From Pedobacter sp. AJM (GTDB lineage: Bacteria; Bacteroidota; Bacteroidia; Sphingobacteriales; Sphingobacteriaceae): a stretch of DNA of 64,000 nucleotides. Positions 34,361-43,513 of this stretch are shown piece after piece; positions within the stretch are counted from its first letter, which is position 1, and each line of letters opens with the position of its first letter. The notes under the pieces are model-generated. The model searched no databases and had not been told where the DNA came from. It saw only the letters and a program-made list of their open reading frames with translations. The translations under genes and the position numbers were made by a program. The stretch lies in contig NZ_NHOT01000007.1 of assembly GCF_002197755.1 (NCBI RefSeq), forward strand, positions 108,105 through 172,104, written 5' to 3'.

Positions 34361-35782
34361 TTAAGCTTGTTTTAATATTTGGTATAATTCTATATAATTT
34401 GTAGCAGCCTTATCCCATGAATGATCAATTTTCATCATGGTTTTCCGAACGGCTTTAAAAGCTTTTTTATCAGTATATAATTCAACAGCTCGATTTATAG
34501 CATGGGTTACATCCCATACACTGGTTTGGTCATGGCAAATTCCGAAACCGCCATCACCAATATCAACAACTGTATCTTTCAATCCGCCAACCCTACGCAC
34601 AATAGGTACTGTTCCATACCGCAAGGCATAAAGTTGATTTAAACCACAGGGTTCCACCCTTGATGGCATTAACAGAAAATCTGCACCTGCATATATTTCG
34701 TGAGAAACCTGTTCATTGTAACCAATGTATGCGTTGTAATTTCTACTGTGGTAATCTTTAATTTGATTTAATCTTCCTTCCACCCAACTATCTCCAGAGC
34801 CCAAAACCAGGATGTTAATATTGTCACCGTGTTGATGTAAAGCGGAATAAAAAATATCCGGAAGTAAATCTGCACCCTTTTCATCCACTAATCTTCCAAT
34901 AAAGGTGAATAGTGGCTTGGAAGAATCTAACTGAAAAACATCGCATAGCGCTTTTTTGTTTGCGGCTTTTCCACTTTCTACTGTTTTTAAATTGTAACCT
35001 TTTTTAAGCATCGGATCTGTTTCCGGATTCCAGACTTCACTGTCGATGCCATTCAGTATCCCGACAGATTTCCACCGTTCCTGTCTTAATAAACTCTCGA
35101 GTCCGCGGGCATTACCCATCATTTCTTCCAGATAACTTGGCGAAACCGTAGTTACCCGCCATGCACATTTAATGGCAGAAGCTAAGGGATTGATGGCATC
35201 TTCCCAGCCCAGTAATCCACCTTTCCATAAATCAAAAGCAGGAAGATAGTAAAGCTTATTCCAGCCAAACTGCCCCTGGTACTGTGCATTGTGAATGGTT
35301 AGGACGGTAGGAACTTTGCTGATGGATTGATATTTCAGGCAGTTGGCCACCATGAAAGGAACCAGTCCGGTGTGATGATCATGGCAGTGAATGACATCCG
35401 GGCGATGCTCCCATTGCGCAATCCAATCCAATGTAGCAATCTGAAAAGCGACAAAACGTTCCGTATCATCTTCATAACCATAAACGTTAGGCCGGTCTGT
35501 AAGTCCCTGGATATGGACTAAATATAAATCGAATCCTAATTTATTGGTTTTTTCTTTTAAAATGCGGTATTGAAAATGGTGATTACCGTAATTAGACCAG
35601 GCATCATAAGTTACTTCGAATTCACTTTCACGGATAAATTTAGTATCGTACGCAGGAACAACCACCTTGGCAATGTGGCCTATTTTGTTCTGGTACTTTG
35701 GTAAAGCCCCAACTACATCAGCTAATCCGCCAACTTTAGCAGCAGGGTAACACTCGGCGCTTATATGTATAATTTCCATCAA
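34361..35782 (-). CDS. glgA: glycogen synthase (ADP-glucose)
   Basis: 473 residues, GT5 family. N-terminal ADP-glucose site SAECYPAAKVGGLADVVGALP, central HNAQYQG, and the C-terminal GT-B motifs VEPCGLNQLYALRYGTVPIVRRVGGL. Elongates alpha-1,4-glucan from ADP-glucose made by GlgC. The start could be the first or second Met of MMEI. The 265-bp gap upstream toward 36048 holds no clear gene; a plus-strand frame over it is a shadow. Confidence 0.95.
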   Translation of the reverse strand: MMEIIHISAECYPAAKVGGLADVVGALPKYQNKIGHIAKVVVPAYDTKFIRESEFEVTYDAWSNYGNHHFQYRILKEKTNKLGFDLYLVHIQGLTDRPNVYGYEDDTERFVAFQIATLDWIAQWEHRPDVIHCHDHHTGLVPFMVANCLKYQSISKVPTVLTIHNAQYQGQFGWNKLYYLPAFDLWKGGLLGWEDAINPLASAIKCAWRVTTVSPSYLEEMMGNARGLESLLRQERWKSVGILNGIDSEVWNPETDPMLKKGYNLKTVESGKAANKKALCDVFQLDSSKPLFTFIGRLVDEKGADLLPDIFYSALHQHGDNINILVLGSGDSWVEGRLNQIKDYHSRNYNAYIGYNEQVSHEIYAGADFLLMPSRVEPCGLNQLYALRYGTVPIVRRVGGLKDTVVDIGDGGFGICHDQTSVWDVTHAINRAVELYTDKKAFKAVRKTMMKIDHSWDKAATNYIELYQILKQA

Positions 35783-36047
35783 ATATTTGGTGTAGATAAC
35801 TGTGTTAAGTTAGTAATTGTTTTCCGATTTGAAAATATTGAGGAATTTATTTGGGTTGGAAAAGATGATTTTCCATTGCCTGTTGTGAGCCAGTGGTTTG
35901 AGCAAATATTTTTAAAAACAGAAAGCCTTAAATGTGAATATTATTTTAATCCAATTGCACATTATAGTTATTAGAAAACAGGTATTTCACATTCCTGCCA
36001 ACATTTTAGGCATAAGCTTGTTTGTTGATAAACACTTAAAATAGCTT

Positions 36048-37832
36048 ATGGCTGAACAGCACCTTTATCAAACCGGAATAATAGGAAATTGTGCATTTAT
36101 GGCACATGTTAATAAGAATACTGATATATCTTGGCTATGTTGGCCTCGTTTTGACAGTCCTTTTGTATTTGGAAGTTTACTGGATAAAAATAAGGGGGGT
36201 GAATTTTCAATTCTTCCACAGGGTGAATATAGTTCTACTCAATATTATATCGAAAATACCAATGTATTAAGAACGGAAATCACGACTGAAGGCGGAAAAT
36301 ACCGCATTACAGATTTTGCGCCGCGTTTTAGATTGCATGAAAGGTACTTTAAACCCCTGATGTTCATCCGGAAAATTGAACCATTAGAAGGCAACCCACG
36401 GATAACCATTAAATGCCAGCCGGTATGTGATTATGGTAAAGGCAGGATGCGGGCCAGCCGCGGAAGCAATCATATTGATTATTTAGGCTGTGATGAAAAT
36501 ATCAGGTTGAGTACCAATGTTTCTCTTACTTATATTATTGATGAAAAGGCATTTGTACTCAATGAGACAAAATATCTTGTCATGACCTACGGACAAAACC
36601 TCGAGGCACCTATTGTAAGTACGGCAGAAAATTTTCTTCGTGAAACCATTGGCTACTGGAGGTTGTGGATCAAACATTCTACCATCGCTGGGTTCTATCA
36701 ACCTCTTGTTATCCGCTCAGCCCTCGTGTTGAAAATTCATCAGTATGAGGATACGGGTGCCATCATTGCAGCAAGCACCACCAGTTTGCCGGAATCTCCG
36801 GGTAGTACCAGAAACTGGGATTATCGTTATTGCTGGTTGAGAGATTCCCATTATGTGCTGACTTCTTTAAATCATATTGGTCATTTTGAAGAAATGGAGA
36901 AGTATTTCAATTACCTTTCTGATATTTCGCACAATGAAGATGAACGTTATCAGCCCCTGTATGGCATAGCAGGAGAAAGGGAAATCATTGAAACCACACT
37001 CGATCATTTAGAAGGTTATAAAGGCGAGAAACCCATCAGGATTGGTAACCAGGCGTATGAACATATTCAGAACGATATTTATGGACAGGTTTTAACTTCA
37101 ATGTTACCGCTTTACACTGATCATCGTTTTGTGTTTTCAGAGCGAAGTGATTCTGTAAAATGGATTGAAAGCGTACTTTCTAAAATTGAAAGAACAATAG
37201 ATGAAAAAGATGCTGGTATTTGGGAATTCAGAAATATTGCCAATGTGCATTGCTATAGTAATCTGTTTCAATGGGCCGGGGCACATGCAGCACTAAAAAT
37301 GGCCAAAACCATTGGTAATCCTGATTTTGAAGCGCGGGCACAAATTTTAATAGATAAAGCTGCCGCTCATATTGAAGCTTGCTATGATCCTGAACGAAAG
37401 GTTTATACCAATGCTGTTGGCAGTCCGTATTTAGATGCCAGTACGTTACAACTGATTATGATGAACTATCTTGACCCAGCTTCTGACCGTGCCAAAGATC
37501 ATTTAATTGCTTTGGAAAAGGAGTTAAAAACTGAAGATGGCTTGTTCTACAGGTATTTGCATGCCGATGATTTTGGAAAGCCTAAAACGACTTTCTTAAT
37601 CTGTGCTTTCTGGTATGTGGAAGCATTGGCTTGTGTGGGTAGGGTTGATGAAGCAATTAAAGAATTTGAAAACATTATCAAATACTGTAATCATTTGTTG
37701 CTTTTCAGTGAAGATGTTGATGCCAAAACTGGTAGCCAGTGGGGGAATTTTCCGCAAGCTTACAGCCATGTTGGTCTAATGAACGCTGCACACCGCATCG
37801 CGATTAAGTTAGACAGGCCGATATTTTTATAA
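36048..37832 (+). CDS. GH15 glucoamylase/trehalase-like enzyme
   Basis: 594 residues. Bacterial GH15 pattern: an N-terminal beta domain (GNCAFMAHVNKNTDISWLCW) and an (alpha/alpha)6 barrel with GSTRNWDYRYCWLRDSH, HLEGYKGEKPIRIGN and a QNDIYG motif carrying the expected acid/base region, and a C-terminal helix with SQWGNFPQAYSHVGL. No signal peptide, so cytoplasmic. It faces away from glgA-glgC; turnover of stored alpha-glucan, or trehalose hydrolysis, is plausible. Confidence 0.9.
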   Translation: MAEQHLYQTGIIGNCAFMAHVNKNTDISWLCWPRFDSPFVFGSLLDKNKGGEFSILPQGEYSSTQYYIENTNVLRTEITTEGGKYRITDFAPRFRLHERYFKPLMFIRKIEPLEGNPRITIKCQPVCDYGKGRMRASRGSNHIDYLGCDENIRLSTNVSLTYIIDEKAFVLNETKYLVMTYGQNLEAPIVSTAENFLRETIGYWRLWIKHSTIAGFYQPLVIRSALVLKIHQYEDTGAIIAASTTSLPESPGSTRNWDYRYCWLRDSHYVLTSLNHIGHFEEMEKYFNYLSDISHNEDERYQPLYGIAGEREIIETTLDHLEGYKGEKPIRIGNQAYEHIQNDIYGQVLTSMLPLYTDHRFVFSERSDSVKWIESVLSKIERTIDEKDAGIWEFRNIANVHCYSNLFQWAGAHAALKMAKTIGNPDFEARAQILIDKAAAHIEACYDPERKVYTNAVGSPYLDASTLQLIMMNYLDPASDRAKDHLIALEKELKTEDGLFYRYLHADDFGKPKTTFLICAFWYVEALACVGRVDEAIKEFENIIKYCNHLLLFSEDVDAKTGSQWGNFPQAYSHVGLMNAAHRIAIKLDRPIFL

Positions 37833-37860
37833 TGATGAAAATAATTTTCCCGCAGATTTA

Positions 37861-38229
37861 GAGGATTTCCGCTGATTTGTTCCCGCGATGGTCTTCTTAA
37901 ATCAGCGGGATTTTTGTCATTGTCACATTGCGCCTGACGAAATGATATTTTAGAAGATTTCCACTGATTTGTTTCAGCGATGATCTTCTTAAATCAGCGG
38001 GATTTTTGTCATTGCCACCTTGAGCCTGACGAAATGATATTTTAGAAGATTTCCGCTGATTTGTTTCCGCGATGATCTTCTTAAATCAGCGGGATTTTTG
38101 TCATTGCCACATTGCGCCTAACAAAATGATATTTTAGAAGATTTCCGCTGATTTGTTTCTGCGATGATCTTCTTAAATCAGCGGGATTTTTTGTCATTGT
38201 CACATTGAGCCTGACGAAATATATTTTTA
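37861..38229. repeat. 92-bp tandem repeat, four copies
   Basis: Exact 92-bp periodicity with copies starting at 37861, 37953, 38045 and 38137. Each unit contains a strong inverted repeat, e.g. CCGCTGATTT (37869-37878) / AAATCAGCGG (37899-37908), then a spacer with TTTTTGTCATTG. The last copy carries one extra T. It sits between the GH15 gene and the tRNA-Cys. A similar but not identical repeat occurs at 61557-61974. Confidence 0.9.
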
Positions 38230-38237
38230 TATATTTG
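38230..38237 (+). promoter_or_regulatory. tRNA-Cys promoter
   Basis: TATATTTG (TAnnTTTG) lies 40 bp before the tRNA. A TTG at 38205-38207, contributed by the last tandem-repeat copy, is at the right distance (22 bp) for a -33 element. Confidence 0.55.
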
Positions 38238-38277
38238 TACCTGATTCAATTATTAAATCAATGATTGAATTAAAAAT

Positions 38278-38349
38278 AGTCATGTGGCCGAGTGGTTGAG
38301 GTACAGGTCTGCAAAACCTTTTACGGCGGTTCGAATCCGCCCATGACGT
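38278..38349 (+). tRNA. tRNA-Cys (GCA)
   Basis: Anticodon GCA (38311-38313) in loop CTGCAAA, T arm GGCGG-TTCGAAT-CCGCC, discriminator base U, which is the key identity base of tRNA-Cys. The acceptor stem pairs at positions 2-7 (GTCATG / CATGAC), but position 1 gives A opposite G, and the anticodon stem has a C-U at 27-43. No CCA is encoded, normal in this phylum. Ends uncertain by 1 nt. Confidence 0.85.
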
Positions 38350-38424
38350 CTATAGCACCGGTAAGAACGCTATACAGCTTCTTTTAATCTGTATTGATTG
38401 TTTAGTATAGTACTATTCAACAGA

Positions 38425-38454
38425 AAAGCCCTCAGCTGAAATACCAAGGGCTTT
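38425..38454 (-). terminator. terminator of the histone-like gene
   Basis: AAAGCCCT (38425-38432) / AGGGCTTT (38447-38454) with an A run on the plus strand after it and TTTTC on the minus side lies just after the minus-strand gene at 38473. Confidence 0.6.
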
Positions 38455-38472
38455 AAAAAAATTCACAAATGC

Positions 38473-38652
38473 TTATTTAGCACTGTTTTTTTTCTCTGTA
38501 ACTTCAGCTCTGATTTCCTGAGCCAATACTTTTAAGTCTTGCATTGCTTTACGAACACGAGTTCCGGCTGCTGCATTTCCACCATCATAGAATTTAGCAA
38601 TATCAGCTTCTACTGAAGCGATAACTTCTTGTACCTGTTTGAATTTTTCCAT
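38473..38652 (-). CDS. histone H1-like small basic protein
   Basis: 59 residues, too short for many gene callers. The sequence contains AAAGTRVRKAMQDLKVLAQE, the conserved core of the Bacteroidota histone H1-like/Hc1-type proteins, followed by a Lys-rich tail (EKKNSAK). The N-terminal half is helical (MEKFKQVQEVIASVEADIAKFY). It is likely a nucleoid-associated protein. Single gene, opposite to the tRNA-Cys. Confidence 0.85.
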   Translation of the reverse strand: MEKFKQVQEVIASVEADIAKFYDGGNAAAGTRVRKAMQDLKVLAQEIRAEVTEKKNSAK

Positions 38653-38828
38653 ATTTATGAATAATTAAGATGAATAAATCCACCTGTAAATTGTTTTAAC
38701 CCTCTTTTGGGGCTCACAAAACTAATAAATCCCATCAGATTACAAAAAAAATCTATCAAAGACTTTCATTTCAGAATTGAAAGGTTATCTGATTTGTTTA
38801 TTTTTATTAAAATTATCAGCAGATCAGT

Positions 38829-38960
38829 ATGGCTATTTCCATATTTTTAGTCTCATTTGGCATGCTGATATTTCAATTTTTAAATATAGCATGTACCATT
38901 CTTGCTGCCATCTCTATTACCATCTTCACCTTTAAATATATACTAAAAAATAAATGTTAA
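38829..38960 (+). CDS. possible small membrane protein
   Basis: A 43-residue frame that is almost wholly hydrophobic (FLVSFGMLIFQFLNIACTILAAISI) with a basic tail. It could be a small membrane protein, or chance, since A+T-rich DNA favours such frames. No Shine-Dalgarno sequence. Confidence 0.3.
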   Translation: MAISIFLVSFGMLIFQFLNIACTILAAISITIFTFKYILKNKC

Positions 38961-38999
38961 GTCAAACAAACAATTAACAGCTTAATATGTATTGTTAGC

Positions 39000-39356
39000 A
39001 TGAAAATAACATTCATGCTGCCTGTTATACTCTTGGTTGTTGCCTGCCATAATACCAACCCTGAACAGGGTTCTGGCGGGAAAAAAGTTGACCGGCAAAT
39101 TTCTCTTTCCAGTTCAGGCATAGTTGATTCAGCAAAAGCCATTATTAATCAACAGGTTGCTCTAAAGAATCAATACCTTAATGGAAAAATCAATCAATAT
39201 CATTTTCAGGAAAGGAACAATAGCTTAATGGCGACTTATAAGGTATTATTCAATAGCTTGTCTCCGGCAGATACGCTTGAGATTTACAAACACAGGTTAT
39301 TGAAAGAAAAAGAAATGCTCCAGGATTCTATCAACAAAACAAAAATTCAACAATGA
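39000..39356 (+). CDS. lipoprotein coupled to the MlaE-type permease
   Basis: 118 residues; lipobox ending at Cys16 (LLVVAC), then a Gly/Ser linker and a helical domain (IVDSAKAIINQQVALKNQYL, LSPADTLEIYKHRLLKEKEML). Its stop codon overlaps the start of the MlaE-type gene (ATGA, 39353-39356), so the two are translationally coupled. It may be an envelope partner of the transporter. Family not recognised. Confidence 0.7.
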   Translation: MKITFMLPVILLVVACHNTNPEQGSGGKKVDRQISLSSSGIVDSAKAIINQQVALKNQYLNGKINQYHFQERNNSLMATYKVLFNSLSPADTLEIYKHRLLKEKEMLQDSINKTKIQQ

Positions 39357-40153
39357 GCATAGAACAAGAAAAACCAGCTGATACACCGAAGCCTGTGAGC
39401 AAGCTTGGCAATTTTTTTATCACTTTGTACCATGTATTTGGATTTATAGGCCGGTTTTTCAAGGAAGCTTTTCTTCCACCCTATGAATTTAAAGAACTGA
39501 TGAGGCAGTGTTATGAAATTGGTTATCGCTCGGCACTACTGATTTCTACTACCGGCTTCATTACCGGATTGGTATTTACAAAACAATCAAGACCTTCTTT
39601 ATCAGAATTTGGTGCCACCTCATGGTTGCCTTCCCTGGTGGGAATTGCTTTATTAAGAACACTCGCGCCACTACTTACCGGACTCATCGCAGCCGGGAAA
39701 GTAGGCTCAAGCATTGGTGCAGAACTGGGCTCGATGAAAGTTAGCGAGCAAATTGATGCCATGGAGGTAAGTGCCACAAATCCGTTTAAGTTTTTGGTAG
39801 CTACACGGGTACTGGCCGCAACCATCACCATGCCTATTCTTACCTTTTATACCGCAATGGTCGGCATGCTGGGCGCACTGCTCAATGTTTCGGTAAACGA
39901 AGGTACCAGTGCCACCACATTTTTTCAGAGCGCATTAGAAAACATCACTTTCCTGGATATCATTGCGAGTACAATTAAAGCGATAATATTTGGTTTTACC
40001 ATCGCCATTGTAGGTTGTTATCAGGGTTATCATTCGTCAAAAGGTACAGAAGGTGTAGGAAAGGCAGCTAACTCAGCAGTAGTAACGGCGATGTTCCTTA
40101 TTTTTGTTGAAGAAGTGGTTTGTGTTCAGATTTTTAGTCTTTTTAATACATAA
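39353..40153 (+). CDS. mlaE: MlaE-type ABC transporter permease
   Basis: 266 residues. An MlaE/Yrb-type permease with four to five helices and the family core GLIAAGKVGSSIGAELGSMKVSEQIDAMEV, followed by PFKFLVATRVLAATITMPIL. It sits with the ATPase and the MCE protein in an operon for lipid transport between the membranes. Starts at the ATGA overlap with the lipoprotein gene. Confidence 0.93.
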   Translation: MSIEQEKPADTPKPVSKLGNFFITLYHVFGFIGRFFKEAFLPPYEFKELMRQCYEIGYRSALLISTTGFITGLVFTKQSRPSLSEFGATSWLPSLVGIALLRTLAPLLTGLIAAGKVGSSIGAELGSMKVSEQIDAMEVSATNPFKFLVATRVLAATITMPILTFYTAMVGMLGALLNVSVNEGTSATTFFQSALENITFLDIIASTIKAIIFGFTIAIVGCYQGYHSSKGTEGVGKAANSAVVTAMFLIFVEEVVCVQIFSLFNT

Positions 40154-40160
40154 CTGAAAT

Positions 40161-40934
40161 ATGACATCAAAAAACATGACCGATTTCAGTGCAGAAAAAG
40201 TAATTGAAATCAAGGAACTGGATAAGGCATTCGGATCTTACCAGGTTTTAGAAGGTGCAAACCTTGATCTTTATAAAGGCGAAAACCTCGTAGTACTTGG
40301 AAAAAGCGGAACGGGTAAATCAGTGCTGATTAAAATAATTGTCGGCCTGCTTCGTCCGGATAGTGGATTAGTAAATGTACTCGGCCAGAAAGTAGATGAA
40401 ATTTCTTACCAGGAATTACTAGACCTCCGTTTAAGGATAGGTTTCTCATTTCAAAACAGTGCCTTATATGATAGCATGACTGTTCGGGATAACCTCGAGT
40501 TTCCTTTGGTGCGAAACCGGAAAGACCTCACAAAATCTGAAGTGAATGCCCTGATTGAAGAAATGCTGGATGCTGTAGGATTGGCTCAAACCATTAATCA
40601 GATGCCATCAGAATTATCCGGTGGACAAAGGAAACGGATTGGAATTGCAAGAACATTAATTTTAAAGCCAGAAATTATGCTTTATGATGAACCTACCGCA
40701 GGTTTAGATCCAATTACTTCGAAAGAAATTAATAAACTGATTAATGATGTGCAGGAACGATACCATACCAGTGCCATAATCATTACTCACGATTTAACCT
40801 GTGCCAAGGAAGTGGGCAATCGTGTTGCCATGCTAATGGAAAGGCGATTTGAACGGCAGGGAAGTTTTGAGCAGATATTTAATTCAGGCGATCAGCTGGC
40901 ACAACCATTTTTTGATTATAATTTTATACAATAA
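40161..40934 (+). CDS. mlaF: MlaF-type ABC transporter ATP-binding protein
   Basis: 257 residues. Walker A LGKSGTGKSVLIK, Q-loop in SFQNSALYDSMTV, signature LSGGQRKRIGIARTL, Walker B IMLYDEPTAGLDP, and switch His in IITHDL. Energises the MlaE permease. The gap to mlaE is 7 bp and to mlaD 2 bp. Confidence 0.95.
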   Translation: MTSKNMTDFSAEKVIEIKELDKAFGSYQVLEGANLDLYKGENLVVLGKSGTGKSVLIKIIVGLLRPDSGLVNVLGQKVDEISYQELLDLRLRIGFSFQNSALYDSMTVRDNLEFPLVRNRKDLTKSEVNALIEEMLDAVGLAQTINQMPSELSGGQRKRIGIARTLILKPEIMLYDEPTAGLDPITSKEINKLINDVQERYHTSAIIITHDLTCAKEVGNRVAMLMERRFERQGSFEQIFNSGDQLAQPFFDYNFIQ

Positions 40935-40936
40935 CC

Positions 40937-41914
40937 ATGAACGATAACAAAAAGAAAATAACAGTCGGCATTTTTATTGCCATAGGCATACTGATATTTG
41001 TGGTGGCGATTTTCACCCTCGGCAGCCAGAAAAAAACCTTTGTAAAAAGCTTTACCCTTAATGTAGTATTTAATGATATACAGGGTTTAAAAAAGGGAAA
41101 TAATGTATGGTTCTCAGGTGTTAAAATCGGAACAATCAAGAAAATTGATTTTTTTGGCACATCACAAGTAAAAGTTGCGCTAAGCATTGAAGAAGACATG
41201 CATAAATATATCCATAAAGATGCCGGGGCCAGCATCGGAGCGGATGGATTAATTGGCAATAAAATCGTTGTACTTACCGGTGGTAACCCAAAATTTCCAT
41301 TTGTGGAAGATGGCGATATGCTAAAGGTAAACAGTTCGTTATCTACTGATGATATCATGAAAACACTTCAGGTAAACAATAAAAACCTGGTAGACGTAAC
41401 TTCTGATTTTAAACTGCTTTCCCGTAACCTGGTAGATGGAAAAGGTGCTGCAGGTGCACTCCTGTCGGATGAAGAATTGGCAAATAATTTCAAATCTATG
41501 GTGGCTAACCTGAATAAAACCTCAATGGCAACCTCAAAAATGGCTTTGGAACTCAATACCTTTGGTCGGACCTTAAATAACAAGGATGGTTTGGTGAATA
41601 AGATGATGACGGATACTGCTGTTTTTGCAAAGCTGGAAAGATCAACTCAGAGCCTGCAAAAACTTACCCAATCGGCATCCGTAATGGCTGCTAACCTGGA
41701 AGCCGCCTCCGGTAAGCTTAAAACTTCGGATAATGCTGCCGGATTATTATTAAATGATGCGGCCACCGCACAGCAGGTACGATCAATCATGGTCAACCTG
41801 GAGAAGAGCAGTAAAAAGCTGGATGAAGATCTGGAAGCTTTGCAAAGCAACTTCCTGTTGCGGGGTTTCTTTAAAAAGAGAGCAAAAGATTCGCTTAAAA
41901 GACAGCAGCAGTAA
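40937..41914 (+). CDS. mlaD: MCE/MlaD-family substrate-binding protein
   Basis: 325 residues. One N-terminal membrane helix (VGIFIAIGILIFVVAIFTLG), then an MCE domain (VVFNDIQGLKKGNNVWFSGVKIGTIKKIDFF), then an Ala/Lys/Ser-rich helical tail of ~200 residues. It binds lipid at the periplasmic side of the permease. This layout is the usual Bacteroidota version. Followed by a hairpin terminator at 41931-41967. Confidence 0.93.
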   Translation: MNDNKKKITVGIFIAIGILIFVVAIFTLGSQKKTFVKSFTLNVVFNDIQGLKKGNNVWFSGVKIGTIKKIDFFGTSQVKVALSIEEDMHKYIHKDAGASIGADGLIGNKIVVLTGGNPKFPFVEDGDMLKVNSSLSTDDIMKTLQVNNKNLVDVTSDFKLLSRNLVDGKGAAGALLSDEELANNFKSMVANLNKTSMATSKMALELNTFGRTLNNKDGLVNKMMTDTAVFAKLERSTQSLQKLTQSASVMAANLEAASGKLKTSDNAAGLLLNDAATAQQVRSIMVNLEKSSKKLDEDLEALQSNFLLRGFFKKRAKDSLKRQQQ

Positions 41915-41930
41915 ACAAATCAATTGTTAG

Positions 41931-41967
41931 AAATGCATTCAATTTTACATAGGAATTGGATGCATTT
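41931..41967 (+). terminator. terminator of the mla operon
   Basis: AAATGCATTCAATT (41931-41944) pairs with AATTGGATGCATTT (41954-41967), with one mismatch, and T-rich DNA follows. Confidence 0.8.
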
Positions 41968-42100
41968 TCATTTTATAGAAATTCAGTTCAAAGTCATGAT
42001 CATAAACAAAACTTGCACAACAGTACCGAATGTTGTATATTATCGAAAACCTCAGATTAACTGTTCTCAAAAATTTATTATTCACTAAAACTTTAAAAAT

Positions 42101-42670
42101 TTGGCATTAAAAAAAGCAGGATTTAACAGAGGGCCACGCTTACCCTTCAGAAAGAAAGAAGCAGAACATAAAATTAATCAGCTAATCACCGCTTCGGAGG
42201 TCAGATTAACCGGAGAAAATGTAGAAACGGCAATTTATCCCATTGCCGAAGCATTAAAACTGGCAGATGAACAAGGACTCGATCTTGTTGAAATTTCGCC
42301 TAATGCAGTACCCCCCGTTTGTCGCATCGTAGATTACAGTAAGTTTCTTTATGAACAAAAGAAGAAACAGAAAGAAATCAAATCTAAAGCCAAGCAAACC
42401 ATCATTAAAGATATCAGGTTTGGTCCGAACACGGATGATCATGATTTTCAATTTAAATTAAAGCACGCGATATCATTCCTTGAAAGCGGAGAAAAAGTCC
42501 GGGCATTTGTACATTTCAAAGGAAGATCAATCGTTTATAAAGACCAGGGAGAAATCTTATTATTAAGGTTTGCTCAGGGACTGGAAGATGTTGGAAAGGT
42601 AGAACTGCTTCCAAAGCTTGAGGGAAAAAGAATGTTCCTGACACTGGCACCCAAGGCTGGAAAGAAATAA
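42101..42670 (+). CDS. infC: translation initiation factor IF-3
   Basis: 189 residues. Full-length IF-3: N-domain [23 protein letters not shown], linker [23 protein letters not shown] and C-domain [19 protein letters not shown]. The first codon is TTG at 42101 and the frame has a stop 15 nt upstream (TAA, 42086) with no ATG in between, so the rare start is firm. Rare-start autoregulation is known for infC elsewhere (ATT in E. coli). The usual partners rpmI and rplT are not downstream; the next gene is divergent in direction, so this could be a relocated or extra copy. Confidence 0.95.
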   Translation: MALKKAGFNRGPRLPFRKKEAEHKINQLITASEVRLTGENVETAIYPIAEALKLADEQGLDLVEISPNAVPPVCRIVDYSKFLYEQKKKQKEIKSKAKQTIIKDIRFGPNTDDHDFQFKLKHAISFLESGEKVRAFVHFKGRSIVYKDQGEILLLRFAQGLEDVGKVELLPKLEGKRMFLTLAPKAGKK

Positions 42671-42698
42671 TAATCAACAGGTTTTTCTTATACTATTC

Positions 42699-42729
42699 GA
42701 TCTGATGCCTGATAGCCTGGCATCAGATC
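42699..42729. terminator. hairpin between convergent genes
   Basis: An 11-bp stem GATCTGATGCC (42699-42709) / GGCATCAGATC (42719-42729) with a 9-nt loop separates infC from the convergent DUF983 gene. Confidence 0.7.
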
Positions 42730-42790
42730 TATACGTATTCCATACCCTTTTGTTGTTAATAAGAACGACAAAACTTATCTTTTACTTCAA

Positions 42791-43225
42791 TTATGTTTTT
42801 TTGATTCGGGAAGGATCATAATGAAGTCCGGGAGATAGCCAATACAATAATACCAAACGGGAGTACCTGTAATTTAAGGGAGAAAAGAGTAATACACCTG
42901 CAAAAATAATGGTTACAAAATACCATAAGTTTTCGTAAACAATATCTAAGCCCAATACATAAGCAGCCACGCCTAAAAAAATAATTTCGGCAACATTCAT
43001 GGCATAGCTTACAAACATGGACACGTAGAAATATCCGGGTTCCCGCTCAAACTTCAGCTCACAAACATCACAAACCTCTTTCATCTTCTGAATCTTAAAT
43101 CCATACATTGCACCGGTAAATATAGCACCCCGGCGGCACCTCGGGCATTTGGCATGGATGAATGCAGACCATTCAGAAACCCGAAATTCTGTACTGTTTT
43201 GTTTTTCCAACTGAGTATGCTCCAT
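42791..43225 (-). CDS. DUF983 family membrane protein
   Basis: 144 residues. N-terminal zinc-ribbon-like cysteine pairs CPRC and CDVC, then two transmembrane helices (YVSMFVSYAMNVAEIIFLGVAAYVLG and FVTIIFAGVLLF), the signature of DUF983. Function unknown. Confidence 0.9.
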   Translation of the reverse strand: MEHTQLEKQNSTEFRVSEWSAFIHAKCPRCRRGAIFTGAMYGFKIQKMKEVCDVCELKFEREPGYFYVSMFVSYAMNVAEIIFLGVAAYVLGLDIVYENLWYFVTIIFAGVLLFSPLNYRYSRLVLLYWLSPGLHYDPSRIKKT

Positions 43226-43513
43226 ATTAATAAAATGATTAATTATTCAAACTGAATACCATTTTAGAACAGTAAAGATCACGGTTGGTTTTTTATAATA
43301 TTTACGAGTATCCAAAAGGAAATCAGGAATACTCAAATCTGGCAATTATTATCCTATACTATTGATTTTAGAAAATCACCCTTTAAAAGGTAATCGGAAA
43401 ATACAATATGTTATCCGAAAAGGAATAGCACTTTCGCTATCTCTGAACTAATGAAGTCATAATTATTGGAAACTGAGCAGCAAATCTACTCAACTCAGTT
43501 TCCTGAAGTTTTA

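Noticed and set aside
35765..35974. 69-codon frame between glgA and the GH15 gene
   Set aside because: It overlaps the glgA start and has no recognisable features; treated as a shadow.
37861..38229. CRISPR array reading of the 92-bp repeats
   Set aside because: There are no unique spacers between short repeats; the whole 92-bp unit is conserved.
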